A stretch of DNA of 64,000 bases from Dokdonella fugitiva (GCF_014138265.1 NZ_JACGXL010000001.1:1124525-1188524); one strand, 5' to 3'; counted from the stretch's first letter, positions 7,996 to 16,391 are shown. The notes: generated by a model from the letters alone, not told the origin. Translations and numbers: made by a program.

Positions 7996-8285
7996 TTCGG
8001 GCGTGGAACGCTGTCTAGCCGGAACAGCGTGATGCGCGCACCGGGAAACCGCGCTTCCAGAGTCGTCAGCAGGCGCGCCTCGACCGTCGCCAGGTCGAAG
8101 CGATTGGGTGGCCCCCACAAGGAATACCGATGCCCCGAACGATCCTCGTTCGGGCGCGTCTGTTCGCGCGAAACGGTGACGTCATTGCAGCCGCATGCCG
8201 CCGACCAGAGACGCTTCAGCGCGACCGGCCCGATCGACAGGCCACGCGCGAGGCGAAACTGGAATTGAGGCACGTGAGCATTCAT
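7989..8285 (-). CDS. Hypothetical protein, 98 residues, first gene of the desaturase operon
   Basis: An unrecognised cytoplasmic protein. The middle is polar (VTVSREQTRPNEDRSGHRYS). The last third alternates in a helix-strand manner (FDLATVEARLLTTLEARFPG, then ARITLFRLDSVPRPKW). There is no signal sequence. Its stop lies inside the first codons of the desaturase gene, so it leads the 98-residue gene / desaturase / RRM operon. The C-terminal 'ARFPGARITLFRLDSV' pattern suggests a compact alpha/beta fold, but I cannot assign a family. Confidence 0.6.
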   Translation of the reverse strand: MNAHVPQFQFRLARGLSIGPVALKRLWSAACGCNDVTVSREQTRPNEDRSGHRYSLWGPPNRFDLATVEARLLTTLEARFPGARITLFRLDSVPRPKW

Positions 8286-8537
8286 CGCCGCTCCGGAAGG
8301 TGAAGCGCAACGGACGATCGAAGGCGTATCGCCGTGCTGCGGCAGGAGTGAAACCGGCTCGCGCGCAAGCGACGAGCACTCTCACCATACACCCATCCCG
8401 TGCAGAAAGCCCGTGAATTGTTCGGATCGCGTACCCACGCGAAACGAGCGCGAGCACGTGCATCGCGCACGCCGCCGCGCGATATCGCGCGCATTTCCTC
8501 GAGCGAAGCCCGTGCCTTGGGCGCAATCCCCGCATGA

Positions 8538-8783
8538 TTAGCTCGCGATGCGCTCGCCGAGCGGGAACCGCAGGCGCGATCGCGCTGCGCGCTGCTTCCA
8601 GCCGTCGAGGTCGATCCATACGGGCTCGCCGCGACCGACGCCGACGGAGGATCGCGTGTAGTAGACGCGCCCGTCCGCGACGCGATCGACGATCGCGCAT
8701 TGCCACGACCGGTTGCGCGGGTAGCGGAACCAGACCACATCCCCCGTACGGGGCTCCCACCGCGGATCACGATGTCTGTCCAT
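8538..8783 (-). CDS. Hypothetical small protein with an SH3-like look
   Basis: An 81-residue protein. Residues about 12-55 read as a small beta-barrel: PRTGDVVWFRYPRNRSWQC, then AIVDRVADGRVYYTRS, then EPVWIDLDGW. This 'G(D)VVWFRY...(A/V)IV..V.DGRVYY' spacing is typical of KOW/SH3-type barrels that bind protein or nucleic acid, but I cannot name a family. ATG 8783 is preferred over 8834 because the extra 17 residues are unstructured. Upstream lies a pentanucleotide tandem repeat (8874-8893) and the 92-residue gene on the same strand. Confidence 0.55.
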   Translation of the reverse strand: MDRHRDPRWEPRTGDVVWFRYPRNRSWQCAIVDRVADGRVYYTRSSVGVGRGEPVWIDLDGWKQRAARSRLRFPLGERIAS

Positions 8784-8873
8784 GGGGCGATGCTCACGGA
8801 CGTCCGTCGCGCAGGTTGAGACAACGGACCGCATCCTTGCGTCATGTCGTGCGATCGGCGTGCGGCGGCCTGC

Positions 8874-8893
8874 CCTGTCCTGTCCTGTCCTGT
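8874..8893. repeat. Tandem CCTGT repeat, four copies
   Basis: Four perfect head-to-tail copies of CCTGT lie in the 127-base gap between two leftward genes, about 90 bases upstream of the ATG at 8783. Short repeats in such positions can vary in number by slippage and change promoter spacing; whether this one does is not shown. Confidence 0.7.
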
Positions 8894-8910
8894 CGGGCCG
8901 ATCCCGCGGC

Positions 8911-9189
8911 TCAGTCGGCCACGAGCCAATGCTCGCCCGCGATGATCGTGAGCGGTACGCGGTCGCAGCCCGCGAACATCGCGAGCGTGCGCATCAGTGT
9001 GCACGCCGCGACGGTCCCGCGCGATTCACCGCGCGCGAAGTTGACGAAAAGTTCCCACCTCGACGTCGACGCGCTGTTCGACGCCAGCAGTGCGCGATAC
9101 CGGCTCGGCGCGGCATCGCAGGCGAGCTTCACGACCGGGTGGGCGATCGGTGTCTCGACGACGCCGATCGGGCGCCATTGTGGCTGCAT
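8911..9189 (-). CDS. Small hypothetical protein, member of the local three-gene family
   Basis: A 92-residue protein whose core aligns with the proteins at 6179-6478 and 9459-9788: SRWELFVNFARG (43-54), a helix (TVAACTLMRTLAMFAG), then VPLTIIAGEHWLVAD (78-92). The strong ribosome-binding site GGAGG seven to eight bases upstream supports ATG 9189. It is divergent from the 9459 gene, its apparent paralogue, across a 269-base region that holds a T-rich palindrome. No signal peptide or membrane segment is present. Function unknown. Confidence 0.65.
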   Translation of the reverse strand: MQPQWRPIGVVETPIAHPVVKLACDAAPSRYRALLASNSASTSRWELFVNFARGESRGTVAACTLMRTLAMFAGCDRVPLTIIAGEHWLVAD

Positions 9190-9361
9190 GTCGTTCCTCC
9201 GGGCGTCTCTGCCCACGCGAAACCCGACGATGCCCGCGCGCGCGTGAAACGAGCGTTCAAGAATGATCAGAGGAATGTCATGCGCGCGGCGGGAAAAGCT
9301 GGAGCGCAACGATCGGCCTCGACGACCGGCACGAATCCGCGCTTCCGGCGGGGCCGGCGCG

Positions 9362-9378
9362 TGGGAATTTTTTTCCCA
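9362..9378. promoter_or_regulatory. T-rich palindrome in a divergent intergenic region
   Basis: TGGGAA at 9362-9367 and TTCCCA at 9373-9378 form a perfect inverted repeat around five thymines. It lies 81 bases upstream of the gene starting at 9459 and 173 upstream of the one starting at 9189. A related element, GGAAA-TAT-TTTCC, occurs at 6654-6666, 176 bases upstream of the paralogue starting at 6478. It could be a common operator or a hairpin. Confidence 0.35.
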
Positions 9379-9458
9379 TTGCCGCACCCTGTCGTGAAGC
9401 GTACGTTCGGCCGCACGGGAAGCCCGCACCGCGCGGGCATCCGGCAGGAATCGTCGCC

Positions 9459-9788
9459 GTGGGCATCGCCATGAATCCGAAAGCAGGATGGCAGCAGGTC
9501 GTCGTGTTCGAGGCGGACAGCGATGCGCAGTCGGCGGTGAACGCGTTCATTGCGCGCTTCCGGCCCGGCGACGACCATGGCGTGTGTCGCATCGAGCAGG
9601 CCACGCGCTCGCCCGCGGGCTTCCAGTGGTACGACGGCTACATCGATTTCAGCATCGGCGAACGGCGTGCGATCCATCTCGCGTCACGGCTCGTCGACGA
9701 ACTCGGGCGCGCGGAACTGCCGCTCTATCGACTGGTCGCGGGGCGCGAGTGGCTCGATCTCGCGGCCGCGCAGAAAGCACCCGACTGA
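9459..9788 (+). CDS. Small hypothetical protein, member of the local three-gene family
   Basis: A 109-residue protein related to those at 6179-6478 and 8911-9189. The N-terminal strand-helix part (WQQVVVFEADSDAQSAVNAF at 11-30) precedes the shared core FQWYDGYIDFSIGERRA (55-71), a helix (HLASRLVDELG) and PLYRLVAGREWLDLA (88-102). GTG 9459 is preferred because CAGGAA at about 9445-9450 lies eight bases upstream; ATG 9471 is the alternative. The next gene starts 17 bases after its stop, behind a GGAGG ribosome-binding site, so they form an operon. Function unknown. Confidence 0.65.
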   Translation: MGIAMNPKAGWQQVVVFEADSDAQSAVNAFIARFRPGDDHGVCRIEQATRSPAGFQWYDGYIDFSIGERRAIHLASRLVDELGRAELPLYRLVAGREWLDLAAAQKAPD

Positions 9789-9805
9789 CGACGGAGGAAT
9801 TCCCC

Positions 9806-10093
9806 ATGCATGCTCGCCTTCGCTCGCCGGGCCGCGGCGCCCTTCGCATCGGTCGGCTGTCCGAGGGTGCGGCCGTGCTCGCTCAGCGCGTGCACGACCA
9901 GCTCGCGAAAGGCGATCGCACCGTGTTCGCCGCCGACGACGGCGTCGTCTACGTCGACCAGCCCGAGCGCACCGACGGCATCCCGCTGCACTGGATCGCG
10001 GGCACCTTCACGCTCGGCCAGTCGTATCCCGACCTCGTCGAGGACATCGCGTTCCTCAGCAACAGTCGCAGCAAGGACTGGATCATCGGCTGA
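9806..10093 (+). CDS. Hypothetical protein, 95 residues
   Basis: A small soluble protein with the ribosome-binding site GGAGG at 9793-9797. The N-terminal half is helical (VLAQRVHDQLAKGDRTVFAA) and the C-terminal part is beta-rich (DDGVVYVDQPE, WIAGTFTLGQSYPDLVEDIA, ending SRSKDWIIG). Its last 50 residues weakly resemble the protein at 1498-1785, so the two may be distant relatives. It is the second gene of the operon beginning at 9459. I do not recognise a family. Confidence 0.6.
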   Translation: MHARLRSPGRGALRIGRLSEGAAVLAQRVHDQLAKGDRTVFAADDGVVYVDQPERTDGIPLHWIAGTFTLGQSYPDLVEDIAFLSNSRSKDWIIG

Positions 10094-10147
10094 CGCGGCA
10101 GCCACTCGCGCGAGCACCGCCACGCCGGATCATCCAGGGCGGATCGC

Positions 10148-10537
10148 TCAGACCGGATCGATCGAGCCGCCGTCGTGCGAGGGCGCGAATCCTGGGAGCG
10201 GATCGGGACACGGAAGCTGCTCGAGCTGCGCCAGATCCGGATCGACGACGTCGTAGTCGCCGAGCGGTCGCGTGCCGTCGGCCATGCGCCAGCCGAGGAC
10301 GCGCCAGCCACCGTCGCGATCGACCGCGTCGCTGGCGAAGCGCGCCGGCTCCGCGCGGAAGCCGAGGACGTTCCAGACGTCGCGCGCGTCGTCGACGAGC
10401 ACGAGCTCGATGCGTGCGCTGCGCAGCGGGAGTTCGCCGCCGCCCTTGCCGAGCATCGCGTAGCAGCGTTCGATGCGCCGCGAGCCCGCGACGGCGAGCG
10501 GAACGCGGCGCGGGGAAATCGGATTCGTCTGTTGCAT
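10148..10537 (-). CDS. Hypothetical protein, 129 residues
   Basis: An unrecognised protein with the strong ribosome-binding site AGGAGG upstream of ATG 10537. It opens MQQTNPISPRRVPLAVAGSR, followed by a beta-rich core (ARIELVLVDDARDVWNVLGF) and an acidic C-terminus (DYDVVDPDLAQLEQLPCPDP). There is no signal peptide or membrane helix. It is transcribed away from the DUF924 gene across a 180-base divergent region. Confidence 0.6.
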   Translation of the reverse strand: MQQTNPISPRRVPLAVAGSRRIERCYAMLGKGGGELPLRSARIELVLVDDARDVWNVLGFRAEPARFASDAVDRDGGWRVLGWRMADGTRPLGDYDVVDPDLAQLEQLPCPDPLPGFAPSHDGGSIDPV

Positions 10538-10717
10538 GGCGGCCTCCTGTTCTGCGGGACGCCGAGGCTCGGCGAGCGCCGTCTCAAAACCGGCGACAGG
10601 CGTCCATGCATGCATCGGCCGCGAACGGCCAGCCCGATCACCGACGGGCATCGCTGGCGTATCGGGCTGGGCGAGGATAGATTCACAAGCCCGCTTGGCC
10701 GACGCGACGCCCCGCAC

Positions 10718-11257
10718 GTGATTGCCGACCCCTTCGATCTCGTCTCGTTCTGGAAGCAGGCCGGCACCGCGAAATGGTTCAGCCGCGACGACGCGTTCGA
10801 CGCGGCGTTGCGCGAGCGCTATGCCGCCGCGCACCACGCCGCGGCGCGACGCGAACTCGACGGCTGGCGCGGCACCGCGGACGGCTCCCTCGCGCTCGTG
10901 CTGCTGCTCGACCAGATCCCGCGCAACCTGTTCCGCAACAGCGCGCACGCCTTCGCGACCGACGGCCTCGCGCGCGAGGTCGCGTCGGCGGCGGTGGACG
11001 CGGGTCGTGACCGCGCGGTCGATCGCGACCTGCGCCTGTTCTTCTACATGCCGTTCGAACACTCCGAGGCGCTCGCCGACCAGGATCGTTCGCTCGCGCT
11101 GTTCGGTGCGATGGGCGACGACTACTACCTCAAGTACGCGACCGCGCACCGCGACGTGATCGTGCGCTTCGGCCGCTTCCCGCATCGCAACGCCGCGCTC
11201 GGCCGCGCGAGCACGGCCGATGAGCAGGCGTGGCTCGACGCGGGTGGCGGGTTCTGA
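10718..11257 (+). CDS. DUF924 family protein
   Basis: A 179-residue all-helical, TPR-like cytoplasmic protein of the DUF924 family (function unknown, usually 175-190 residues). The family signature is intact: VLxFW-like FDLVSFWKQAGTAKWFSRDD at the start, LALVLLLDQIPRNLFRNSAH in the middle, and LFFYMPFEHSEALADQDRSL. The GTG at 10718 gives the family's usual N-terminus; upstream in-frame starts add an unrelated stretch. It converges on the hexosaminidase gene, with 19 bases between stops. Confidence 0.85.
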   Translation: MIADPFDLVSFWKQAGTAKWFSRDDAFDAALRERYAAAHHAAARRELDGWRGTADGSLALVLLLDQIPRNLFRNSAHAFATDGLAREVASAAVDAGRDRAVDRDLRLFFYMPFEHSEALADQDRSLALFGAMGDDYYLKYATAHRDVIVRFGRFPHRNAALGRASTADEQAWLDAGGGF

Positions 11258-11276
11258 GCCGCGTCGCAGCGCGACG

Positions 11277-13559
11277 TCACCGCGGCGGCAGCAGCTCGAC
11301 CGTGTCGATCGCCCACAGCGGATCGTGTCCCTCGCCGCTGAACACGAAGCAGAGGTCGTGCGCGCCCGAGCGTGGCGGCAGCTCCGCTTCGAGCACGCTC
11401 ACCGCCGGATTCATGCGTGCGCGATCGAGCGGCAGGCTCGCCAGCAGCATCCCCGCGCAGCCGTCGCGCACGAGCAGTTCGCCCGCAGGTGTCGACGGCG
11501 CCGGCCGCGGCACGATGTTCGCGACGTCCTTGTAGAGCTGGAAGTTGTAGGGCAGCTGGCCGACCGCGACGCGGATGCGCGCGGCGTCGTCGAGTGGCGC
11601 GCGCGCCCAGGTCCAGCACGGATCGAACAGGTCGACGTCGTAGAAGGCGCGCGGTCCCGGCGTCGGCGCGTCATCCTCGATGCGCAGCACCAGCTTGCCG
11701 CTGCATTGCGCAAGCTCGCTGCTCGCGCGCCGATGCGCGGCATCCGCCCTGCGCTCGGTGATGTCGCCGGCACGACGGCCATCGAGCCAGGTCGCGGCGC
11801 GGATCGTCGCGCCCGCGGGCGGCGTCAGCGCACCGCCCGCATCGATGGCTGCGTGCACATCGGGCGCGCGCCCGTCGAGTGTGTAGCGCATCGGCAGGCC
11901 GGCCTGGTTCGACAACACGATCCCCTGCGCCGTGTCGGTGAAACGCACCTCGAACGCACTCTGCGCCGCGGCGACGCCGTGCGCGCGCCAACGCTCCATC
12001 TGCGGCACGAGGCGCGCGACGAACCGCGACCAGTCGCGCGCCTCGCGCGGCGACCACAGCGCCTCGGCGAGTGCGGCGAGTCGCGGGAACGCCGCGTGCT
12101 CGACCATCGCGGTCGTGCGCATGTGTTCGCTCCAGAGGTTCGCCTGCGCGCCGAGCACGTGCGCCGCCGCGGCCGCGTCCATGCCGGCCGTCGCGTCGAA
12201 TGCGTAGATGTCGGCGAGCGTGCGCAGGTCGGGCCGGCCCGACGGCTCGTCCGCGGCATCGCTCTGCAGGTGATCGAAGTAGAGGTCGGGCGAGGGCGCC
12301 ATCACCACCGGATGCCCTGCATTCGCTGCTTCGATGCCACCCTTCGTGCCGCGCCACGACATCACCGCGGCGTCGGCCGGCACGCCACCTTCGAGGATCT
12401 CGTCCCAGCCGATCAGCTTGCGGCCGCGCGCGGCGAGATGCTGCTGCATGCGGGCGATGAACCAGCCCTGCAGCGCGTTCTCATCGGCGAGGCCGAGTTC
12501 GCGCATGCGCGCCTGCACGCGCGAGGATGCCTTCCACTGGTCCTTCACCGCCTCGTCGCCACCGACATGGATGTACGTCGACGGGAACAGCTCGATCACT
12601 TCGTCGAGCACGTCCTGCATGAACGCGATCGTCGGCTCGTCGACGTTCAGGATGTAGCCGTGCACGCCCCAGTCGGGCGAAACGACCGGTTCGTCCGCCG
12701 ATGCGCCGAGTTCCGGATAGGCAGCGATCGCGGCCTGCATGTGCCCGGGCATGTCGATCTCGGGCACGATCGTCACGTAGCGCTCGGCCGCGTAGCGCAC
12801 GATGTCGCGGATCTCGTCCTGCGTGTAGTAGCCACCGTAGCGCACGGGCTTGCCGGCCGCGTCGGTGCCCGCGGCGCCAGCCGGACGACGCCACGCGCCG
12901 ACCTCGGTGAGGCGCGGATGACGCTTGATCTCGATGCGCCAGCCCTGGTCGTCGGTGAGATGCCAATGGAACGTGTCGAGCTTGGCGAGCGCGAGTTCGT
13001 CGATGAAGCGCTTGACGAACTCGGGCGGCTGGAAATGCCGCGCGGAATCGAGCATCGCGCCGCGCCACGCGAAGCGTGGTCGATCTTCGATGCGCACCGC
13101 AGAGACTTCGATGGCGCGTGCCGGACTCATCTCCGGCGTGAGCAACTGCCACAACGTCGTGGTTCCGCGGAACAGGCCGCGTGGCTCGCGTGCGGCGAGT
13201 TCGATGTGCGTGCGGTCGACGACGAGACGATAGCCCTCGCCTTCCGGCACGGTCGCGTCGCCGGGCCGCAGCGCCAACACGACCGCCGCATCACCCGCAC
13301 CGGCCTGCGCCGCGACGTCGAGCTGCAGGCCGCGATCGCGTGCGACGCGCGCGGCGAACCCGCGCGCGATCGCGAGCGCCTCGTCGCCGCCGGCGACCTC
13401 GAGTCGCGCACCGTCGCGCAGCACGTAGCGGCCGCGCCCGACCTCGAGCTGCGCGGGCCACGGCAGCAGCGCCGGCAGTACCGACGGCGCACGCGGTACC
13501 GGCGGGTTCGAGCTGCATGCGGCGACGAACAACAACGCGAACACGGACCATCGGCGCAT
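11277..13559 (-). CDS. Beta-N-acetylhexosaminidase, GH20 lipoprotein
   Basis: A 760-residue exported enzyme that removes terminal GlcNAc/GalNAc from chitooligosaccharides or glycans. It has a lipoprotein signal peptide (lipobox FVAAC, then SSNPP). A GH20b N-terminal domain occupies about residues 35-155, and the GH20 barrel begins near FAWRGAMLDSARHFQP. The catalytic Asp-Glu pair is D335-E336 in HVGGDEA; substrate residues such as HWHLTDDQGWRIEIKRHP are also present. The C-terminal 200 residues form an extra beta-rich domain. It lies downstream of the TonB receptor and kinase genes on the same strand but behind a terminator, so it may have its own promoter. It supplies GlcNAc to the nag pathway. 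Confidence 0.92.
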   Translation of the reverse strand: MRRWSVFALLFVAACSSNPPVPRAPSVLPALLPWPAQLEVGRGRYVLRDGARLEVAGGDEALAIARGFAARVARDRGLQLDVAAQAGAGDAAVVLALRPGDATVPEGEGYRLVVDRTHIELAAREPRGLFRGTTTLWQLLTPEMSPARAIEVSAVRIEDRPRFAWRGAMLDSARHFQPPEFVKRFIDELALAKLDTFHWHLTDDQGWRIEIKRHPRLTEVGAWRRPAGAAGTDAAGKPVRYGGYYTQDEIRDIVRYAAERYVTIVPEIDMPGHMQAAIAAYPELGASADEPVVSPDWGVHGYILNVDEPTIAFMQDVLDEVIELFPSTYIHVGGDEAVKDQWKASSRVQARMRELGLADENALQGWFIARMQQHLAARGRKLIGWDEILEGGVPADAAVMSWRGTKGGIEAANAGHPVVMAPSPDLYFDHLQSDAADEPSGRPDLRTLADIYAFDATAGMDAAAAAHVLGAQANLWSEHMRTTAMVEHAAFPRLAALAEALWSPREARDWSRFVARLVPQMERWRAHGVAAAQSAFEVRFTDTAQGIVLSNQAGLPMRYTLDGRAPDVHAAIDAGGALTPPAGATIRAATWLDGRRAGDITERRADAAHRRASSELAQCSGKLVLRIEDDAPTPGPRAFYDVDLFDPCWTWARAPLDDAARIRVAVGQLPYNFQLYKDVANIVPRPAPSTPAGELLVRDGCAGMLLASLPLDRARMNPAVSVLEAELPPRSGAHDLCFVFSGEGHDPLWAIDTVELLPPR

Positions 13560-13590
13560 GCGAACCTCCCGCTGTGAAGCCACCCTACAC

Positions 13591-13622
13591 AAAAAAAGAC
13601 GGACCGGGATGAGCCGGCCCGT
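13591..13622 (-). terminator. Intrinsic terminator after the TonB receptor gene
   Basis: On the minus strand ACGGGCCGG pairs with CCGGTCCGT (nine base pairs including one G-T) around a six-base loop, and CTTTTTTT follows at once. This is a textbook intrinsic terminator, 22 bases past the receptor stop codon and 32 before the hexosaminidase start. Confidence 0.9.
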
Positions 13623-13643
13623 GAACTTCGCACGTTGGAGTCG

Positions 13644-16391
13644 TCAGAAGTTGAAGCGCAGGTTCGCCATGTAGCGACGGCCGGTCGTGTACTCGCCGAA
13701 CAGCTCGTCCTTGTTGCCGACCGCGTACTGGTGGTACTTCTCGTCGAGCAGGTTCATCGCGTCGAACGTGACCATGAAGTTCTGGTTGAACTTCCAGCCG
13801 AGGCTGAGGCCGAGGTCGGCGTAGTCGTCGACGACCGCGGGCGGCGCGCCGGCCACGTAGCCGCCGGCGAGGTAGTGGTCGCGCCAGTTGTAGTTCACGC
13901 GCGCGCTGAACGGTCCGTTCTCGTAGTACGGGCCGACGCTGATCGAGTTCTCCGACTGGTACGGCATCGGCGTGCCCTGGCTCGTCTCGCCGTCCGCGTA
14001 GGTGTAGTTCGCCACCATGCCGAAGCCGGTGCTGCCGAACGCCTGCTGGTAGGTGAGCGTGAAGCCCTTGATCTTCGCCGTACCCGCGTTGCGCGGGCGC
14101 GAGACGCTGTAGTCGCAGAAACCGTCGGCGGTGCAGCCGTGGCTGCCGACGAGCGAATCCCACTGGGTCGGATCGGTGTCGCGGATCGAGTTGTAGTGGC
14201 GCTCGGTCGACGGGATGGTGTCGATGTAGTTGAGCACGTGCTTGAAGAAGATCGAGCCCGCGATCACCGACTGCTCGGCGAAGTACCACTCGGCCGACAG
14301 GTTGAAGTTCACCGACTTATACGGCTTCAGGTCGGCATTGCCGCCGCTGCCGGTGAGTACGGTGTCGTTGAGGAACGTGTTGTTGACCATCTGGTTGTAC
14401 GGTGCCCAGGCGATCACTTCCGAACCGGACAGGCGCAGCACGACGTCCGGCGCGGCGTCGTAGGCGACGTTGAACGACGGCAGCCAGTTGTTGATCGACG
14501 AGTTCTTCGTCTGGTACCAGCCCGGCAATGCCGGCAGCACCGGCGCGACGCTGCCCGGCAGGTTGTAGCCGGAGCCTTCCTGCTCGGTGTGCACGTAGCG
14601 CAGCCCGACGTTGCCGCGCCATGCGTCGTTGCCGAAGTCGAGCTGCGCGTACGCGGCCGAGTTCTTCTGCGTCAGCGCCCAGGTGTTGTTGAGATAGCTG
14701 CCCGGGTCCGGATGCGCGAAGTCGAGGTGGCTGTTGCGGATCCAGTTGAGGATGTTCTGCTCGCCGACCTGGAGGTGGTTCGCCTGGTCCGGCGAGAAGC
14801 CCGAGAACTCGCCGAGGATGTCGGTCGGATCGATCACGCCGACGTCGGCGAGCGTGCCCGGCGTGACGCCACCGTAGACGTTGAGGCCGTAGTTCTCGTC
14901 GTGCTTGGCGTAGCGCACGCCGACGAGCAGGCGGTTGATGAGGCTGCCGGTGAAGTCCTTGCTGAAGTCGAGCTGGCCGTAGCTGTCCTTCGCGTGCGCC
15001 ATGAACACGCCGTTGTTGCCGAGCCAGCCGCCGCCCCAGTTGGCGGGATCGCGGCCCGCGGCCGGGTCGTCGAACGTGTAGCCGTGGCGGTCGTCCCAGC
15101 TGAAGCCGCCGAAGTAGACCGGCTCGAGCAGGTACTGGCTGATCTTCGGGTTGTCCGACTTGGTCGTGCCGAGCTGGCCGGAGAGGTTCCAGCCTTCGCC
15201 GTGGTAGGCGGCGCGCAGGTCGAGGCCCTTGGTCGTCACTTCGGACGAACGCAGCTGGTTGTCGTAGATGATGCCCGCGCCCTCGCCGGCGGAATGGCCG
15301 CCGGTGACGAGGCCGTTGTTGCCCTGCGTGAAGCTGTCGACCGCGGCCATCGTGGCCGTGTTCCAGTGCAGGAAGTTGTAGACCGACTGGTTGTAGTTGT
15401 CGAAGCTTTCCTTGATGTACATGCCGCTCAGGGTCGCGTCGAACCGCTCGTCCGGCTTGAACTGCAGGTTGACGACCGCGCTGTTGCGCTTGCGCGTCTG
15501 CTGGAAGTACGCCGCGTTGATCTCGTCGGGGACGAGCGCGTTCGCGTCGAGCGCGCCGCTCGCGACCTGTGCCGCGATCGCCGGGCTCGCCGCCGCGTAG
15601 TCGGACACCGGGTGGTAACCGAAGATCTCGATGCCCTGGCGGTCGACCTTTTCCTCGTAGTGCTGCGCGGCGATGTTGAAGCCGAACGTGCTCTGGTCGT
15701 TCTTCCAGCTGTACAGCACCGACGCGTTGGGTTTGCCGTCCTCGGCCTGGTCGTTGTAGTTGTAGCCGATCGAACCCGCGATCGAGTTCGCGTCGAGGTC
15801 GAGCGGCAGGCGCGTGTGCATCATGACCGTGCCGCCGAGGCTTCCTTCCGGCAGGCGCGCTTCGGACGACTTGTACACCTCGAGACGACCGAGGATTTCC
15901 GGCGCGAGCAGCGTGTAGTCGAAGCCGCGGTTCGGCTGTTCGCCGTACAGCCAGATCGCCTGCGCGACCGGATGGCCGTCGATGAACGACAGGTTGAGGC
16001 TCGGGTCGGTGCCGTCGATGCTGACGCGCTCGCCCTGGCCGAAGCGGCGGTCGAGCGTGACGCCGGGGATCATCACCATCGCTTCCGCGACGTTCGTGTT
16101 CGGGAACTTGCCGATGTCCTCGGCGGTGATCGCATCGACGATCGCGTTGGCGTCGCGCTTGGTGTCGAGCGACGCCTTCAGGCTCTCGCGGATGCCGTGC
16201 ACGACGATCGCTTCCATCTCCTGCGCGCGCGTGCCGTCCTGCGCGGTGCCGGCGGCGCCGTCGGCGGACGCATCCGCGGTGGACGCGTCGGCGTCGGCCG
16301 CGACCTCCGCGGCATGCGCCGCGGCGGCGAACGCGAATGCGGCAAGGATGCTCGCCGACAGCATCGTCTTTCGGTATGTCCTGATCTTCAC
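13644..16391 (-). CDS. TonB-dependent outer-membrane receptor, probably for GlcNAc or chitooligosaccharides
   Basis: A 915-residue outer-membrane transporter. It has a signal peptide ending near HAA-EV, an Ala/Asp-rich linker, then the plug domain (IVVHGIRESLKASLDTKRDA, NVAEAMVMIPGVTLDR, GSLGGTVMMHTRLPLD). A long beta-barrel ends in the outer-membrane signature ANLRFNF with C-terminal Phe. The start is GTG with AGGAGG upstream. The plug sequence belongs to the large Xanthomonadales sugar-receptor group. Its place 66 bases after the kinase gene and beside nagP/nagR points to uptake of GlcNAc or chitin fragments; the substrate is inferred. Confidence 0.92.
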   Translation of the reverse strand: MKIRTYRKTMLSASILAAFAFAAAAHAAEVAADADASTADASADGAAGTAQDGTRAQEMEAIVVHGIRESLKASLDTKRDANAIVDAITAEDIGKFPNTNVAEAMVMIPGVTLDRRFGQGERVSIDGTDPSLNLSFIDGHPVAQAIWLYGEQPNRGFDYTLLAPEILGRLEVYKSSEARLPEGSLGGTVMMHTRLPLDLDANSIAGSIGYNYNDQAEDGKPNASVLYSWKNDQSTFGFNIAAQHYEEKVDRQGIEIFGYHPVSDYAAASPAIAAQVASGALDANALVPDEINAAYFQQTRKRNSAVVNLQFKPDERFDATLSGMYIKESFDNYNQSVYNFLHWNTATMAAVDSFTQGNNGLVTGGHSAGEGAGIIYDNQLRSSEVTTKGLDLRAAYHGEGWNLSGQLGTTKSDNPKISQYLLEPVYFGGFSWDDRHGYTFDDPAAGRDPANWGGGWLGNNGVFMAHAKDSYGQLDFSKDFTGSLINRLLVGVRYAKHDENYGLNVYGGVTPGTLADVGVIDPTDILGEFSGFSPDQANHLQVGEQNILNWIRNSHLDFAHPDPGSYLNNTWALTQKNSAAYAQLDFGNDAWRGNVGLRYVHTEQEGSGYNLPGSVAPVLPALPGWYQTKNSSINNWLPSFNVAYDAAPDVVLRLSGSEVIAWAPYNQMVNNTFLNDTVLTGSGGNADLKPYKSVNFNLSAEWYFAEQSVIAGSIFFKHVLNYIDTIPSTERHYNSIRDTDPTQWDSLVGSHGCTADGFCDYSVSRPRNAGTAKIKGFTLTYQQAFGSTGFGMVANYTYADGETSQGTPMPYQSENSISVGPYYENGPFSARVNYNWRDHYLAGGYVAGAPPAVVDDYADLGLSLGWKFNQNFMVTFDAMNLLDEKYHQYAVGNKDELFGEYTTGRRYMANLRFNF

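Noticed and set aside
8195-8416. 73-codon forward frame in the gap upstream of the desaturase operon
   Set aside because: It overlaps the start of the 98-residue gene on the other strand; it is Arg/Ala/Ser-rich and has no ribosome-binding site.
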